DNA of 28,011 nucleotides from Pelargonium nanum. Lineage: Eukaryota > Streptophyta > Magnoliopsida > Geraniales > Geraniaceae. Below are positions 10,531-21,802 of this stretch, in pieces. A program made the position numbers and the translations under genes. The stretch covers positions 1 to 28,011 of the forward strand of contig JAYMTF010000949.1 in NCBI GenBank assembly GCA_036897485.1. The letters are read 5' to 3'. The stretch's first letter is position 1. The number at the start of each line of letters is the position of its first letter. The notes beneath the pieces were generated by a model. The model saw only the letters and a list, made by a program, of their open reading frames with translations, had not been told where the DNA came from and made no database searches.

Positions 10531-10862
10531 CTTACAATTGTCAATTAAAATTTTCAAAGAAATTTGAAGCAAAATGAAATATAATTATACATCGCAGGTT
10601 TGTCTTACTAGTTTCTTTTTTTAAATCAAGCTTGGCTAACATTTCTCAATCACTGTTATGCAGACTGCAAGAATTCGAGTACAATATCTTTTAAACAGTA
10701 CTACTAGTTAGTTCTATGTTGAAAACAGTATATGGAGACTAATAAACCAACTGCTGCCCTTTCTCTCTAATATCCATCTTTTCGAGCTTCGAAGACTACG
10801 TCGCTGAATGGCTAAACAAAGCTAACTATGAGCATATTCTGAGATTAACAACTGGGCGTCAG
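10531..10862. other. 3' flank of NOL9-like gene
   Basis: Sequence after the stop codon of the minus-strand kinase gene (stop 10863-10865). It is likely to hold the 3' UTR. Nothing else was recognised. Confidence 0.4.
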
Positions 10863-13800
10863 CTAGCTCGAAGATAACACATTTGCAGACAAGTACGGTG
10901 ATGTGCATCCTTGAACCTGAAAGAAAAGCCAATGGTGTAAATAGGAACACGACATTATTTGTTTATGTAAAAATTAAGCACGTGTTTATATGATGCTGGA
11001 TATGGAAAATTTATAAAGCTGTAAAGATGGTAATAATATCTGCACTCGTATTTCTGATGCACGTGAGATGAGTGAGGCAGAATTGCAACGAAAACAGCTA
11101 AAAAGACGAGGAAAGGGAAGAGTTTATGCATAGCTCGCCTATGTTCATGAAACTTGCCTAAAATAAAAGGAAAGGACCAATACTCATTACGGGGAAATGA
11201 ATTAAGGGCCAAGGCAGTGGCAAAGACAAGAAGCTGGAAGGCTCGTAATTTGATGGATGATATAGAGAAAGGTAATCCGTGCACCAGTTTCTTAGTAAAT
11301 GAAAGCCTAATCACCAATGGGTTGTGGCTTAGTTGGCAACGCAGACTGAGATTGTGGGAAGAGTTCTCGGGTTCGATCCCCACTAAACACACCTATAGGG
11401 AGGGGTGAGGAGGTCTAACTGTGACTAAGCCCCAAACTAACTAGTACACCGCAAGACTTCAAATCTTACACACAACCTAGATTTCACTCATGCAATCTAA
11501 CTAGTACACTTGAAATGAACGAGTGTCTTTGGCCTTTAAAAGAGTATAGGAGAAGGATCCCGGCATTTCTTCTATGTAAATGCAAAAAGAGAAAAACCAA
11601 GCATGAGATGGTACAGAGATCTGGAAATACTGATTAACTATCAGAAAAAGGTTTTAAGCTTTCGTAAATGCATATTCTGGCCAAGGAAGATCCTATTACC
11701 TGCAATAGACAAGTGGGAATTTGGATAAACCCCTGTAGAAACAGATCAACCTTTACTAGAGTGCTTCGCGGAACTGGCGTGACCACATAAAGCACACCTT
11801 TGAGTGCGTCAATAGCTCTGACAATACCTGGTTCATAATTCATCAAGTCAGAAGGAAGCTCTTTTAAACTAAGATTTAATCATTTATAACTATACAATAA
11901 AAGTCTTGAAAACAATGGAAAAAAAACATTACAAAACATTAAAGCAAATTACCTACCAAGACCAACACACCAGGGTAAATTAGCAGAATCATCAGAGCTT
12001 ACAGCCAAGCCAACAATGGTTCCATTCAAACTGTAGAAAACTTCAGTACTTGGGACCTACAAAAGAATTGAACCTATAAGAAAGGCCTCCAAGATGAAAT
12101 AAAAAATATGGACTAGGAACTTTACTCCAGCCAAGCATTATATTTATACACCCAAGAGTGAACAGGAATGAAATACAAAAATAAGTAAAAAAGTGAACGG
12201 GAACCAAAACACTCCCAAATAAAGAATAATGAAGTTTAATAACCAACCTGGGAATGGAGATGTTTAATCTTAACACTTGATATTGGAACTTCATATGGAG
12301 GGAGGGAGGCCAGTGCATGAGCAAGTTCCTTGATTGTAGTGATATTTGAGTTACTAGAAAAACATTGCCTGAAATACGCCATAATTCGTAAATCACGCAA
12401 AAGACGTCCATCCTTTTGTACTGGCACCCTGGAAAGCATGGTGAGGATAAAATGTTACAAAACAGATATCTCATAGCCAAATTCAATGAGTGATAAGAGG
12501 AAATTTCCTGTGTAGAGTGGCTCATGTAACAACAAAATATAGGATGCAGTTCAAAACAATTTAGTCAAATTAAAACCAATATAACATAATTCTTTGGAAG
12601 CCTTACATACTACAGAGTCCAAAGTTATAGGGATATGCAATTAGACAGACCCAAATTGACATTAGAGCTGTAACTAAAGACTTCTAAAACTTGGATGACT
12701 ATATTCAAATGCAAACCAGTCAAGGTCAAGTAGGTAATGCATGTTAACCAATAACAATCTACTATCCATGACAGAAGAAATAAACAACCAAACAAATTCC
12801 ATATGATTCGAAGAATAACTGCATTCATGATTTAATAATCCCTGATAAAACTTGGAAACAGCTATGAACTTACGATCTATTAAAAGAGTCCCGACGAGCT
12901 GATTGGATCTCAAGGAGTTCAACTTCCCCACCAGAATACTCATCCAGCCAGAATGCCCCAGCTGGCAGGTTCTTATTCTCGGCAGATATATTAATTTTAA
13001 CCACATGAGTTGGAGAAATATATTTCAACATCTCAACCAGTGTATCATAGCCAACACCTGGCACAAAAAGAATGAGGAAATATTAGTATGATTATTGTAA
13101 AAATAATAATAATAAACAAAAATGTTAAAGAAAAGAGAACATTAAACCGTCAAAATTAGGACTTTAAATTGTAGAAGCGTGCCTTTCACCCAGCCAGGTG
13201 TATTCACAACAAGAGGCAATCCAGTTTGAACAGAATTTGCATTCTTCTTCGATTTGCAGTATTCTTTTCGGTAGTAGTCGTATAAAGCATATATACAAGT
13301 TAAGTATGTCGTTGGATCCCTCTTCGAAGAAACATCACCATAGAAAAAGGACCTAACAGAAAATTATTAATCAAACAACTAGTCACCATATTTATTATAT
13401 ATGTTCTTCATAAAATTTGAATCAGGCATGAGGAAAGCAAATTCAATGGATTGTTGAGTTAATTTTTTTCCGTCGAGGCACAACGGAACATGGAAAAATC
13501 ATGCATCTCCTTAATAATCCCATGATACTAATCCATAATTATGGACGTACGCCTTCCTTGCTCCTTAGAGGTCACCAGGTCATGAGCAATGTCTAAACAT
13601 AATAGCTTCATAGATCATATGGCTAGATTTCATGCCAAAACATGGCATGTAAACTTCCACACCATGAAAGTGTGTTAAATAACTAGCATTTATAACATTG
13701 TAGTCAACAGAACCAAGAAAATTCAACATTACTCAATTAACCATTTTCTCAAGCTGGAAACTAGCTGCATATCTTACCCTGTTTCTCAGTACACAGCCCA

Positions 13801-14316
13801 AGTTGTCCAGTTAGGTATATTCAATCAAAGAATGTTCATGTTCATGCAGAGTTTTAATGACAAGTTATGCTTTTACAAAAAGATTTGAAACAACTATATA
13901 GTGAATCCTGATTGTACATACTATATATGAGAAACAAGATTAGTCACAGCTTGTAGTACCTCTCTGGTGTCTTCAAGCATGGAATTGTCAGATCTGTTTC
14001 AGAGAGGAAAAAGAAGCACCCTTAATTAGTAATTGAACACATAGCACTTTCTCCAAAATTAGAAAGACTAAACCTTCATTGAAAGTTCAAATGTACTATG
14101 TATTAACCAGATTGCTCAGAAAGCAAATCCTATGAACAGCTACCTGGAGTTACTTTGTCAACTACAGTTAAAGACAGAAAACCAGGAGTAGTAAATTCAG
14201 ACTGTCCAACATCTGTATCCAAATAACCAACTTTCTTGTATCTGGAAACATAATACAAGTTAGAGTTAGGAATAGAGAGCTTGTACGTAAAGAGACATTT
14301 TTCATCAGCAACTACA

Positions 14317-14365
<49 letters not shown>

Positions 14366-15517
14366 CTAAAGAATAACGATCTAAAACATACTGAATGGCA
14401 ACAACCCAGACGTATAGCCTACTGCAAACCTATTGAATATGCTGAAAACAATAAAATGGAGGAAGAAGGGCATATCACAAGCAGACCAAAGTCAAGTGCA
14501 TGTGAATACAAAGTCATATATAAGTTCATCAAAAATATTCAGGCCAATCAACTAAACACCAGTTACTCCCATTAATAGAAGAATGGTTCAAACTAGGACC
14601 CCAAATACAAACCCAGAAAGATGACTATTATATCAAGAGCAGATCAGATTTTAGCATTTTCAAAGCATATCCACGAGTTAACAAGCATACTTACTGATTA
14701 ATCACTCACAGAAACACCTAACAGAATCTAATTAACAACTTCAATGCAGAAGTAGAACCAATATAAAAATGCATTATCAAACAGTACTGACCTCTTTTAT
14801 GAGCACAAAAACAGAATCAAAATAAAAGAGGATGAGAAAGAAGGAGAATTATAACAACAATTCTAGAGAACAAATTCTTAAGATTAGAGTTCCCCAACAT
14901 GAGAAATCGTATAGATTTCAACATCAATTTATAAATAGAGTAACTGATATATAGAGAAACAAAAAACAACTGATCACATAACATATTCCAACTTTTTTGA
15001 GTATTACACTCGCATTACGCACATATTAAAAAATCTCTTCACCATCAACATGAGAAAACATAAAATACAGACAATTACTTCAAACCTAACCAGATATGAA
15101 TTGGCAAAGCATATATAGATGCCCTAGGCATTTAGCTATTCTGATCAACTGAATATCAACTTTAATGTAAACCCGCGTAAAAGATACGATATGAATAGTG
15201 AGACAAATATAATCCCAACACACAGAAAGTTCAAATAACCTAATTCACAATTAACATGAAAGAACCTATAATGGCAATACTGGGTTCAAAAGCTAATCAA
15301 ATAATGAGTTCCAATGGGGCATTAACCTTTCTAGGAGGACGTTGAGTAGGTGACGGGAGAAGGTAGTCTTGCCACAATTTTTAGCACCACAGATTACAGC
15401 GATAGGAGGTGGTGAAGTGGCTGAATCATAGGCAATTGTATCTGCAGCATCAGACCACTCCTTTGGTATGTATATGTCCGGTGATGAACTTTCAAGCTCT
15501 GAGGAAAGTGAAGCCAT
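10863..15517 (-). CDS. NOL9: Polynucleotide 5'-hydroxyl-kinase NOL9/Grc3 homolog
   Basis: By family knowledge this P-loop kinase phosphorylates RNA 5'-OH ends in pre-rRNA (ITS2) processing in the nucleolus. Minus-strand exons are 15517-15327, 14241-14144, 13993-13960, 13352-13183, 13057-12874, 12428-12248, 12056-11957, 11827-11700 and 10916-10863 (1140 nt, 379 aa), and all phases agree. Walker A is at residues 44-51 (GAKNCGKT). The CLP1/NOL9-type DTDVGQ segment is at 72-77, and NTPGWVKG at 158-165 spans an exon end. Further family blocks are THVVKINIS and the C-terminal LYVVTPVP and IPTCLLQV. Seven introns are GT-AG. The intron after exon 4 is best read as GC-AG, because only AAAG|GC keeps the WVKG-VGYD frame. 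The protein is short like other plant forms, without the long N-terminal extension of animal NOL9. The start is the first Met in frame. Intron 1 holds a (GA)n tract and intron 8 a SINE-like insertion. Confidence 0.93.
11316..11460 (+). mobile_element. tRNA-derived SINE-like sequence in NOL9 intron 8
   Basis: A pol III A box (TGGCTTAGTTGG, ~11325-11336) is followed by a good B box (GGTTCGATCCC, ~11370-11380), as in a tRNA-derived SINE head. The downstream part (cacctatagggaggggtgagg) resembles the unit of the tandem array at 19435-19747. The insertion is antisense to the kinase gene, inside its last intron. A 13-bp segment, ctaactagtacac, occurs at ~11439 and ~11498, but I see no matching duplication on the left, so the ends are uncertain. 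It is not a functional tRNA: no cloverleaf can be drawn. Confidence 0.6.
14321..14359. repeat. (GA)n microsatellite in NOL9 intron 1
   Basis: An uninterrupted GA dinucleotide run of 39 bases, read as (CT)n on the coding strand. It lies ~80 bases upstream of the exon 2 acceptor. Such tracts are usually variable in length. Confidence 0.95.
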
Positions 15518-15647
15518 TTGTAGCTCTCGTATCTCCTTGTGTCTGCTTGTTGTGCCCTATTGAGAAAGGACTTCAGCTGCCAAAAAGCTATCAGAGGTAA
15601 GGGCTGGATCACTTAATGCTATAGTGAATACAAGCATGTTTACTAAC

Positions 15648-15901
15648 TGTAGAAGACGAAATCAACTAAAAGTTTAAGTTCATAGTTAAAGGCAGAATAT
15701 TAATTATATAATCTAACACGCCCTCTCACGTGCATGCCCATTATCGCTTTGCCCATGGCTCATGCACAAGTCTCCTTCTTGTCTTGTGTTGGAAATTAAT
15801 ACTATTCAATCAAGGTGGAGGCAGGACTCCAACTTGTGACCAGAAGGCTCTGATACCATGTAGAGGACCAACTCAACTAAAAGTTTAACCTATAACCAAC
15901 A
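15648..15901 (-). mobile_element. TRIM-like miniature LTR element
   Basis: Read on the minus strand: a 43-bp LTR remnant (15901-15859, TGTTGG...CTACA), an exact 12-nt initiator-tRNA-Met primer-binding site (TGGTATCAGAGC, 15858-15847), a ~117-bp non-coding interior, a purine tract (GTGAGAGGGCG, 15729-15719), and a 71-bp LTR (15718-15648, TGTTAG...CTACA). The two LTRs share an AAACTTTTAGTTGA segment, but the upstream one is shorter, as if internally deleted. The flanking five bases (ctaac and ttttg) do not match, so no target duplication is claimed. The size and lack of genes fit a terminal-repeat retrotransposon in miniature. The related copy is at 1322-1535. Confidence 0.75.
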
Positions 15902-16011
15902 TTTTGGTTTTATGCTGAATAAGTACATATAATTGAGCAGGAAAAAAAAGCTTTATAAGACAAGCTGTTTGGCATAAAATGCCTAATTCAACAATTAGAT
16001 AGTCATATTTG

Positions 16012-16174
16012 TATATTATCATTGAGGTGAGCCCCAATGCAATGGTAAAGTAGGTGTCTTGTGACTTTGGGGTCAAAGGTTGAAACTAAGGAAGCAAAGA
16101 TAAGAGTAAGGTTGCATGCAAAGATGAGCCTCATGTCCCACAACGATGGGAGGGTGAAGCACTATATTATCATT
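16012..16174 (+). mobile_element. Short SINE (Au-like) with 12-bp target duplication
   Basis: The body is 16024-16162, between direct repeats tatattatcatt at 16012-16023 and 16163-16174. The head looks like an Au-type plant SINE: an A-box-like 'gcaatggtaaagtaggtg', then 'cttgtgactttggggtcaaaggtt' for the B-box zone, then a 'gtaaggttgcatgc' segment and a 'gatgggagggtgaagcac' end. There is no A-tail, as expected for that family. It is decayed at the B box. The family name is from memory of the consensus. Confidence 0.7.
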
Positions 16175-17480
16175 AATAAAATAATACATTCTTCCAGATT
16201 TAAGAAATCCATACCTCTAAAAAATTAAGTAAAAAGAAAAGCATTTTATTTCTCAGAAATTGTTTTGCTAAGAGTTGATTTTCTTTATTTATTTTTTTCT
16301 AATGGAAAATATGGCTTTGTTTGATATTGTGTAACTTTAATGTTACAAGTAAATACAAAAGCCACCAACAAAGCTATAAATATACCAGCAGCATGCCTAA
16401 GAAAACACTATAACTAATTGATTGACACATCAAACCAGTTAAAAGGCCTAATAAATAACATAGCCTAGAGTTCACCCCAAATATGACATTAATCTTACAA
16501 GCAAACCTAATTCATCATCAACTTTAGCTATGTCATACAGTTATTTGAAAATACAGTTAAAGACTATAGAATTCAGAACACCTTGAGATCAAAGGAACTA
16601 AAGCATACATGAAAATATGAGATGGAGTAGATAACATTACATTCAGACAATTGGTACGCCCAAATTAAGCTACGAGTGAATTTGCTTTATCCTTTTCTGA
16701 AAGCCAAATTAGGCAAAAACGTATGTTTTTATTCAGAAACACGGTCAGGACACGAGAGTAAATGTAAGGAAAGATTAGTGTAACAATGTGTTCACAACAT
16801 GGGATATGAATACTAATGCACCAATTCATAACTACTCTTGGATGGTGGATTTTAAATGAAAATATAAAACCTACAATTATCCCTACAAGAGATCGCAGAG
16901 TGATTGTAGTCAAATTAAGTGGCATTCATGAACAAGAAATATACAATTAAAAGAGGCTCTGTATATGTTCTAACCATTACATCTTCCTTTGGCTGTAAAA
17001 ACACTAGAAAAATCAATAAAAATTTAGAAAAACAAAAGGTCATCTCCGAAGGCTTTTGCCTTAAAACTTGGAGATTGTCCTACATTAAACCCTGAAAATA
17101 ATATGCCCTGGACATGAATTGAATCATTGGACCAACTCAACATCAACCACTAATTTGCAAAAAATACCAAATTTATATAAAACTAAACTAGAATGATGGA
17201 TACAAAACTACTGTTTCATATAATAAAGCCAGAAAAGGAAGAGGGTCGCCGGAAGTTGCAGCGGCGGCCCATTTTCTGGTACACAATCGACGAATAATAA
17301 CAGAGAAAACACAGAGAGACAAAATGAGAAAGGGAAAGGAAGGTTACATGTTCGTCGGCTGTGAAGAGTGATGGGTTGGGAGGTTCTTGCAAATAGTTTG
17401 TGTCTGTAGGTTGCTCTGTTTATGGCACGCTGTGTGTGTGTTTGTGCTTTGTGTAGTACAGGGAAGGGAAGGACACGCGC

Positions 17481-18050
17481 ACGGCGTGCCTTCTTTACAC
17501 GGCTGACCAAAAAATAATGTAGACCCGCAAATCCGTGGAATTGAACCGGACCAAACCGAACTATTTGGTTCGATTTTACTATGGATTTGCAAAAAAATAA
17601 TCGACATCAGATATCCGATCCGAAATTTTGTATAGTTTGTGTTCGGATAATGGATAATCGATACTGAATGGTTGTTTGGAATATGATTATGGATTATTTT
17701 ACAAAGTTGAACACAGATATATATTTTATTATATAAAAAAAACATATATATTTCAAAAAAAAACATATATCCGAAAAAATTATCGAATTATTCAATATCT
17801 AAATACATTTTTTTAACTAAATTTAAAATTTAGTAACCACAATTAAACTTCATTACACATTACCATATATTTGAATGGTTTTGCTTCTCTTGAACTCGTT
17901 TGGTTTTTGCATTTAGCCTCTATTAGGGTTTTGCATCTCGGTTGTTACGCTTGTTGATATAAAAAAAAAAAAAAAAACTAAAAAGTGACTAGTTCAATAG
18001 GCTCATCTTTAATTTCCCCTAAAAATAGGTAAGTGTTCCGAAAAATTCTT
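17481..18050. other. Intergenic with AT-rich and A-run segments
   Basis: Positions 17520-17720 contain repeated ccggaccaaaccgaac / ggttcg and 'gataatggataatcgat' style motifs often seen in old inserted DNA, followed by AT-rich sequence and a 16-base A-run at about 17961. No gene or defined element can be supported. Confidence 0.35.
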
Positions 18051-18058
18051 TAGGATAA

Positions 18059-18770
18059 TTTTTTTTTGATGAAAAAAACTAATAATTTATTAGTTCGAAT
18101 CAAACGATAATAAAGACGATATGAAACTGGGGGATTGAAAATCAGCCCACCCAAACAAGTCTGACAAAAAGATCGAAGACCTAACTAACTCGTGGGTCAC
18201 TCGATTTACAGACCAACCCGAAAATAAAAAAATTGACACTAACAAACTAAGCCACAATGGCTAAAGCATCTTGAATAATCAAACTGAATGCACTAAAACC
18301 CTACTCATCAACCTGAATAATCAAGTTGAAAGCACTAGAATCCTCCCACATATAGCATGAAGAGCACGAATAATTGACAACGATTGCACTTGTAGTTCAA
18401 GACAACCACGTAGAGGGCTCTGCCAACTGTCCCTCGCTACCACCTGGTCTGCTATCTGATTCAACATTTAACTCGAAGGCTAATCCGATGACTGACCAAA
18501 CTACCACCTTCTAAGTCATTTTCTCATTATATGCAACCGCCTCATACTGCTATGCGCGTACACCAATAAAAAACTACCGTGAATCTACGCCGCTCTACAA
18601 ATCCTAAAAACACTTTAACTAGTTATTAAAGCAATACTCGCTATTTGAACGAGAAAGACCGCAAATTTTTATATGCAAATCCAAGAGAATAACGCTGCTT
18701 TGAAAATCAAAAGCAGCTGTCGCCGAACAAAAAGTCTAGTTGACTCTCAAAACAACGTAGAGAAACCTTT
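18059..18770 (-). mobile_element. Short LINE-derived element, copy 1
   Basis: Read on the minus strand, it begins near 18770 with TTTCTCTACGTTGTTTTGAGAGTC and ends in a 9-base A tail at 18067-18059, preceded by TTTCATC, a common plant L1 ending. The 3' half carries a broken RNase H-like C-terminal region: a decayed 'NRV-H-L...LSDLFGWAD' reading at about 18130-18200. It aligns from end to end with the copy at 22994-23686, and its first ~60 bases also match the right edge of the window. No reverse transcriptase lies between the leader and the RNase H-like part. No target duplication was found. The boundaries are approximate. Confidence 0.65.
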
Positions 18771-19434
18771 AAGAGAATTAAATATTTGTTACTTTCAAAA
18801 AAAATATTTGTAGATTATACTTGTGTTTTTGCTATTACCTCTTTATTTGTTTTTGTGTTGTTGATAATTTTATGTTATCAAACATTAAGTGATAAATTTA
18901 GTAAATGAGTGATAAATCAAGTGAATTCATTAAATCTAATTAATTGTAAATGGGTCACTTTTAAAACTTGAGTACTAGGTGGACTGTTCTATAAAACCTT
19001 AATAGCAAAATTGGTCAATTTATCCATTTGATGATCTAATATTAGAACACATCAATCTATTAACAAGCATTTGAAATCCATGTACCATCACAACACATGT
19101 GCACATTAAAAATGAATTGAAGAAGATGCAATACGTCTACATGAGTCATCACATTACAGCATCCCATGTGAAAACAAAATCACATCATCCATGCGCATAT
19201 GAGAATATAACACATATCATCATCCAATAATAGATACATAAAGGCAATTATATAGCAGCACTAGTAGTGGAGACCAGTTCATCAATCCCTAATTAGGAGA
19301 GACAACAATTAATATACCAAATAGACAAGGGCCTTTTCCTAGCAAATAAAATTAGCCAATTAAAGACAATCTCTCCTATATCACATTCACAACATTAGAT
19401 TAGATTAGATAAGGTTTCATCACTCCTATGCCAC
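18771..19434. other. AT-rich intergenic, nothing recognised
   Basis: No gene, array or defined element was found. A small gattagattagat tandem is at ~19397-19410. Confidence 0.4.
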
Positions 19435-19747
19435 ATAATAACTCAATTCCGGTAGGAAGACCTCTCGGGTTCGATCAACACTAAAGCACATTTATAGAGC
19501 TGGGTGAAGAGCCATGAATGAGCTCGAGCAAAAAAATAATAACTCAGTTCAGGTAGAAAGACCTCTCGGATTCGATCAACACTAAAGCACATTCATAGAT
19601 CTGGGTGAAGGGCCTTAACCATGAATGAGCATGAGCAAAAAGATAATAACTCAATTCAGGTAAAAAGAACTCTCGGGTTCTATCAACACTAAAGCACATT
19701 CATAGAACTGGGTGACGAGCCTTGACCATGAATGAGCTCGAGCAAAA
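19435..19747 (+). repeat. Three-copy ~105-bp tandem array with B-box-like motif
   Basis: Units start at 19435, 19536 and 19643 (periods 101 and 107). Each has ataataactca(a/g)tt, a '(c/a)tctcgg(g/a)ttc(g/t)atc' segment like a pol III B box, 'aacactaaagcacat', 'tgggtga', 'ccatgaatgagc' and an A-rich end. The middle resembles the SINE-like insertion at 11316-11460. An inferred origin is tandem duplication of a SINE-related unit. It lies ~220 bases downstream of the MYB gene stop. Confidence 0.85.
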
Positions 19748-19967
19748 TTAAACTTCGAAAAACGATATGGACCACATTGAAAATGGGTTTCATTCTCTTT
19801 CATTCGGATAAAAATTCTAATCCAAACGCTACCGACATGGGCAACTTTTAGGTCTGTACATGAAACAAGGATAGATTAAAATCAGTGAGCTAACAACCCA
19901 TTAATCAGTTCCTAATCCAATTTACCTAAAGCATCAAACTCTGAAATAACAAACAAAAAGAACATAC

Positions 19968-21325
19968 TCAAGCAACACTAATTATGCTCTCCCCATTGTT
20001 GAACCCTGGCATAGCCTGGAAAGCAGAGTGCCCTGGTGATGACTCCCTTTGGTCACAAGACAAGGACAGCCTGAGGGACAGCTGTGGCGACGGATCATCC
20101 ACAGGTGACTTCAGATTCAAGTTAATATCGGATCTATTAGCAACGAGAAGGACATTTGCTACTGCATTATTCGCTTCATCAACCTGTCCTAGACTCATTG
20201 GATTCCCTCTTGGATCTGCAAATATGGTCCCGGAATATGGTGACACAACTCTAAATCTGCCACCATTGCAAGCTTCTGAGGGTGTCGGTGGCAATGGCAG
20301 CGACAGGGATGCATTGTCTTTATCTTCATCCATTGGAATCGTCGCCGAAACCTGTTTCAAGACATGAAATTAACACTACGCTAGCACTTGGATTCAGAAT
20401 TTTCATCAGAAAGCTTTAGTACAAACAGTTGGATCAGAATCTCATTCTCATTCTCATTCCCATTCCTATTCATGGATCTAAATTGAATACTTATAACCTA
20501 AATTCTCTCATATTCAACCATTTCCTCATAATTCCAAGTTTTGGATCTCTATCAATGTCCAATAAAGTTCAATAATAGTAATACCAATTCAAATTGGAAA
20601 GAAAAAGACGATGGTGTTACCGAATCAGTGGTGATGTCAAAGAGACTAGATCTGCGGCGGCGGCGATTGAGGTTGGTACGGCGGAGAAAGTACTTCTGAG
20701 CGTGACTCGCCACCTGAGTTGGGGTCCGAGTTTTGACAAAATTCCTTGAAATTCCTCTCCAGTCTCCTTTTCCTACCTTCTGTAGTCCCAACAGGAACAG
20801 CTTGTGCTCTGCTTCTGTCCATGGAACTCCTGAATTTCAACCACTAAATCAATTCGTTTCTCTAATCCAAAATACTTCCAGAACAAACCACAGATTTTTC
20901 GATAAATCAAAGCAAAAATGCTTGACAAAGAAGAAAAACGCACAAACAATAGTTGTAATAAAGTAATCGATCTCCGATAAAAAATTCAAACCAAAAATCT
21001 AAATCAGCGCATGATCGAAGATCTAAATCGCACCTCGCTTGCGATCGCGGCTTCCACCGGAGCTGTGTTTAACAGCGTCGTCGGCGGACGCGTAACCGGT
21101 CGGCGCATCCTCCTTGTCGGCGCCGGCGGCGTTGTTGTTGGACGACTCGTTAGGGTGCTCGTACTGCGACAGATTGTTCATACTCACACTCTTCCTCATG
21201 GAGTCCACAACCACCCTAACGCCAAACAGCATGAACTCTCCGGCGGAGGAGTTGGCAGCAGCGGCAACTCCAGAGCCGGAGACACCGCCAGAGACGGCGG
21301 AGGAGGAGGAGGAGGTGGGAGACAT
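19968..21325 (-). CDS. SHAQKYF-type MYB-related transcription factor (KUA1/MYBH-like)
   Basis: This is a predicted nuclear transcription factor, probably a repressor. Minus-strand exons are 21325-21034, 20829-20621 and 20351-19968 (292+209+384 nt, 294 aa), with GT-AG introns of 204 and 269 bp and consistent phases (1, then 0). The N-terminal region is Ser/Ala/Gly-rich with an LFGVRV motif at ~33-38 and a following conserved [16 protein letters not shown]. The single MYB repeat is at ~98-148: W101, W121 and the diagnostic SHAQKYF at 139-145. Basic RRRRR residues follow. The C-terminal part has EAR-type LxLxL repression motifs, LSLPL (~183) and LSLRL (~258), plus an INLNL variant. The C-terminus is GESIISVA. 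In this family the MYB repeat binds TATCC-like elements. Sub-group naming is from memory of the family, and Arabidopsis MYBD/KUA1-type proteins are the expected relatives. Confidence 0.93.
20436..20470. repeat. (CTCATT)n hexanucleotide repeat in MYB intron 2
   Basis: Repeated ctcatt units with two altered copies (cccatt, cctatt) at the end. It lies in the second intron of the MYB gene. Confidence 0.8.
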
Positions 21326-21430
21326 GATCGGAAGAAGATAACGGTGAGAGAGAGAGACAAGTGGTGGAGGAATCTTGGGCCGTACGATTGGAAAAGCAAT
21401 AAAATTGGTGGAGGTGTTTGGGAGGAAAGT

Positions 21431-21440
21431 ATTTATATAG
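21431..21440 (-). promoter_or_regulatory. TATA box of MYB gene
   Basis: The minus-strand sequence CTATATAAAT lies ~106 bases upstream of the ATG, with a CT-rich leader (CTCTCTCTC) between. Both the spacing and the sequence fit a plant core promoter. Confidence 0.75.
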
Positions 21441-21495
21441 GTGAGTGACAGTCACCATGTGGGTATTGGCTGTACTCAAGTTTCTGTCTGCTTCC

Positions 21496-21503
21496 TACGT
21501 GGC
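21496..21503. promoter_or_regulatory. ACGT-core element (ABRE/G-box-like)
   Basis: TACGTGGC lies ~60 bases upstream of the MYB TATA box. An ACGTGGC core is the usual binding site of bZIP factors, including abscisic acid response factors. A role in stress or hormone control of the MYB gene is an inference. Confidence 0.45.
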
Positions 21504-21802
21504 GTCCCATCAGCGGTTTATCGCAATCTCTTTTTTAATATCGTTCCTGTATTTATCAAATCTCCTTCTTTTTCTTGCTGTTTTAGATTTTTAGATTTTT
21601 TTTTTTAAGGCTTTGGAGATATCTTAATATCTTTGGGTGTTTTTATTTATAAGTAATATCTTTAGGTGTTTATCTAAAGTTTGGATGCTTAATTTCTACC
21701 AATTATTTATCTTAGTTTGATGAAGATAAAACCTACAACTTTGAAATGCTTATCTAAAAGATATTTGATTTCATTCATGGGACATATGTAATATTAGCTA
21801 CT

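Larger units (their letters stand above)
15518..17480 (-). promoter_or_regulatory. Probable 5'-UTR intron and leader of NOL9-like gene
   Basis: No coding gene is visible here. On the minus strand a candidate donor (CAT|GTAACC, intron side starting at 17347) follows a leader-like CA-rich stretch (17348-17470). A possible acceptor (TTTGGCAG|CTGAAG, exon from 15576) lies ~60 bases before the ATG. If both are right, the kinase gene has a ~1.77-kb 5'-UTR intron that contains the TRIM-like and SINE insertions. This is an inference and the donor/acceptor choice is weak. No clear TATA box was found. Confidence 0.3.

Noticed and set aside
11325..11380. A functional tRNA gene
   Set aside because: A and B boxes are present, but no acceptor stem or cloverleaf can be drawn; a SINE head fits better.
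12043..12525. Open frame of 160 codons on the minus strand
   Set aside because: It is out of frame with the kinase exon 12428-12248 and runs through an intron; the true frame matches the NOL9 family.
13165..13195. Canonical GT donor for NOL9 intron 4 (TGG|GTGAAAG)
   Set aside because: It would put exon 5 in the wrong frame with the only nearby acceptor and would delete the conserved VKG residues.
19435..19747. CRISPR-like array
   Set aside because: The units are ~105-bp near-identical tandems with no separate unique spacers, and the DNA is plant nuclear.
21011..21448. Open frame of 145 codons on the plus strand
   Set aside because: It is antisense to the GC-rich first exon and leader of the MYB gene, is of low complexity (Gly/Arg runs), and has no domain.
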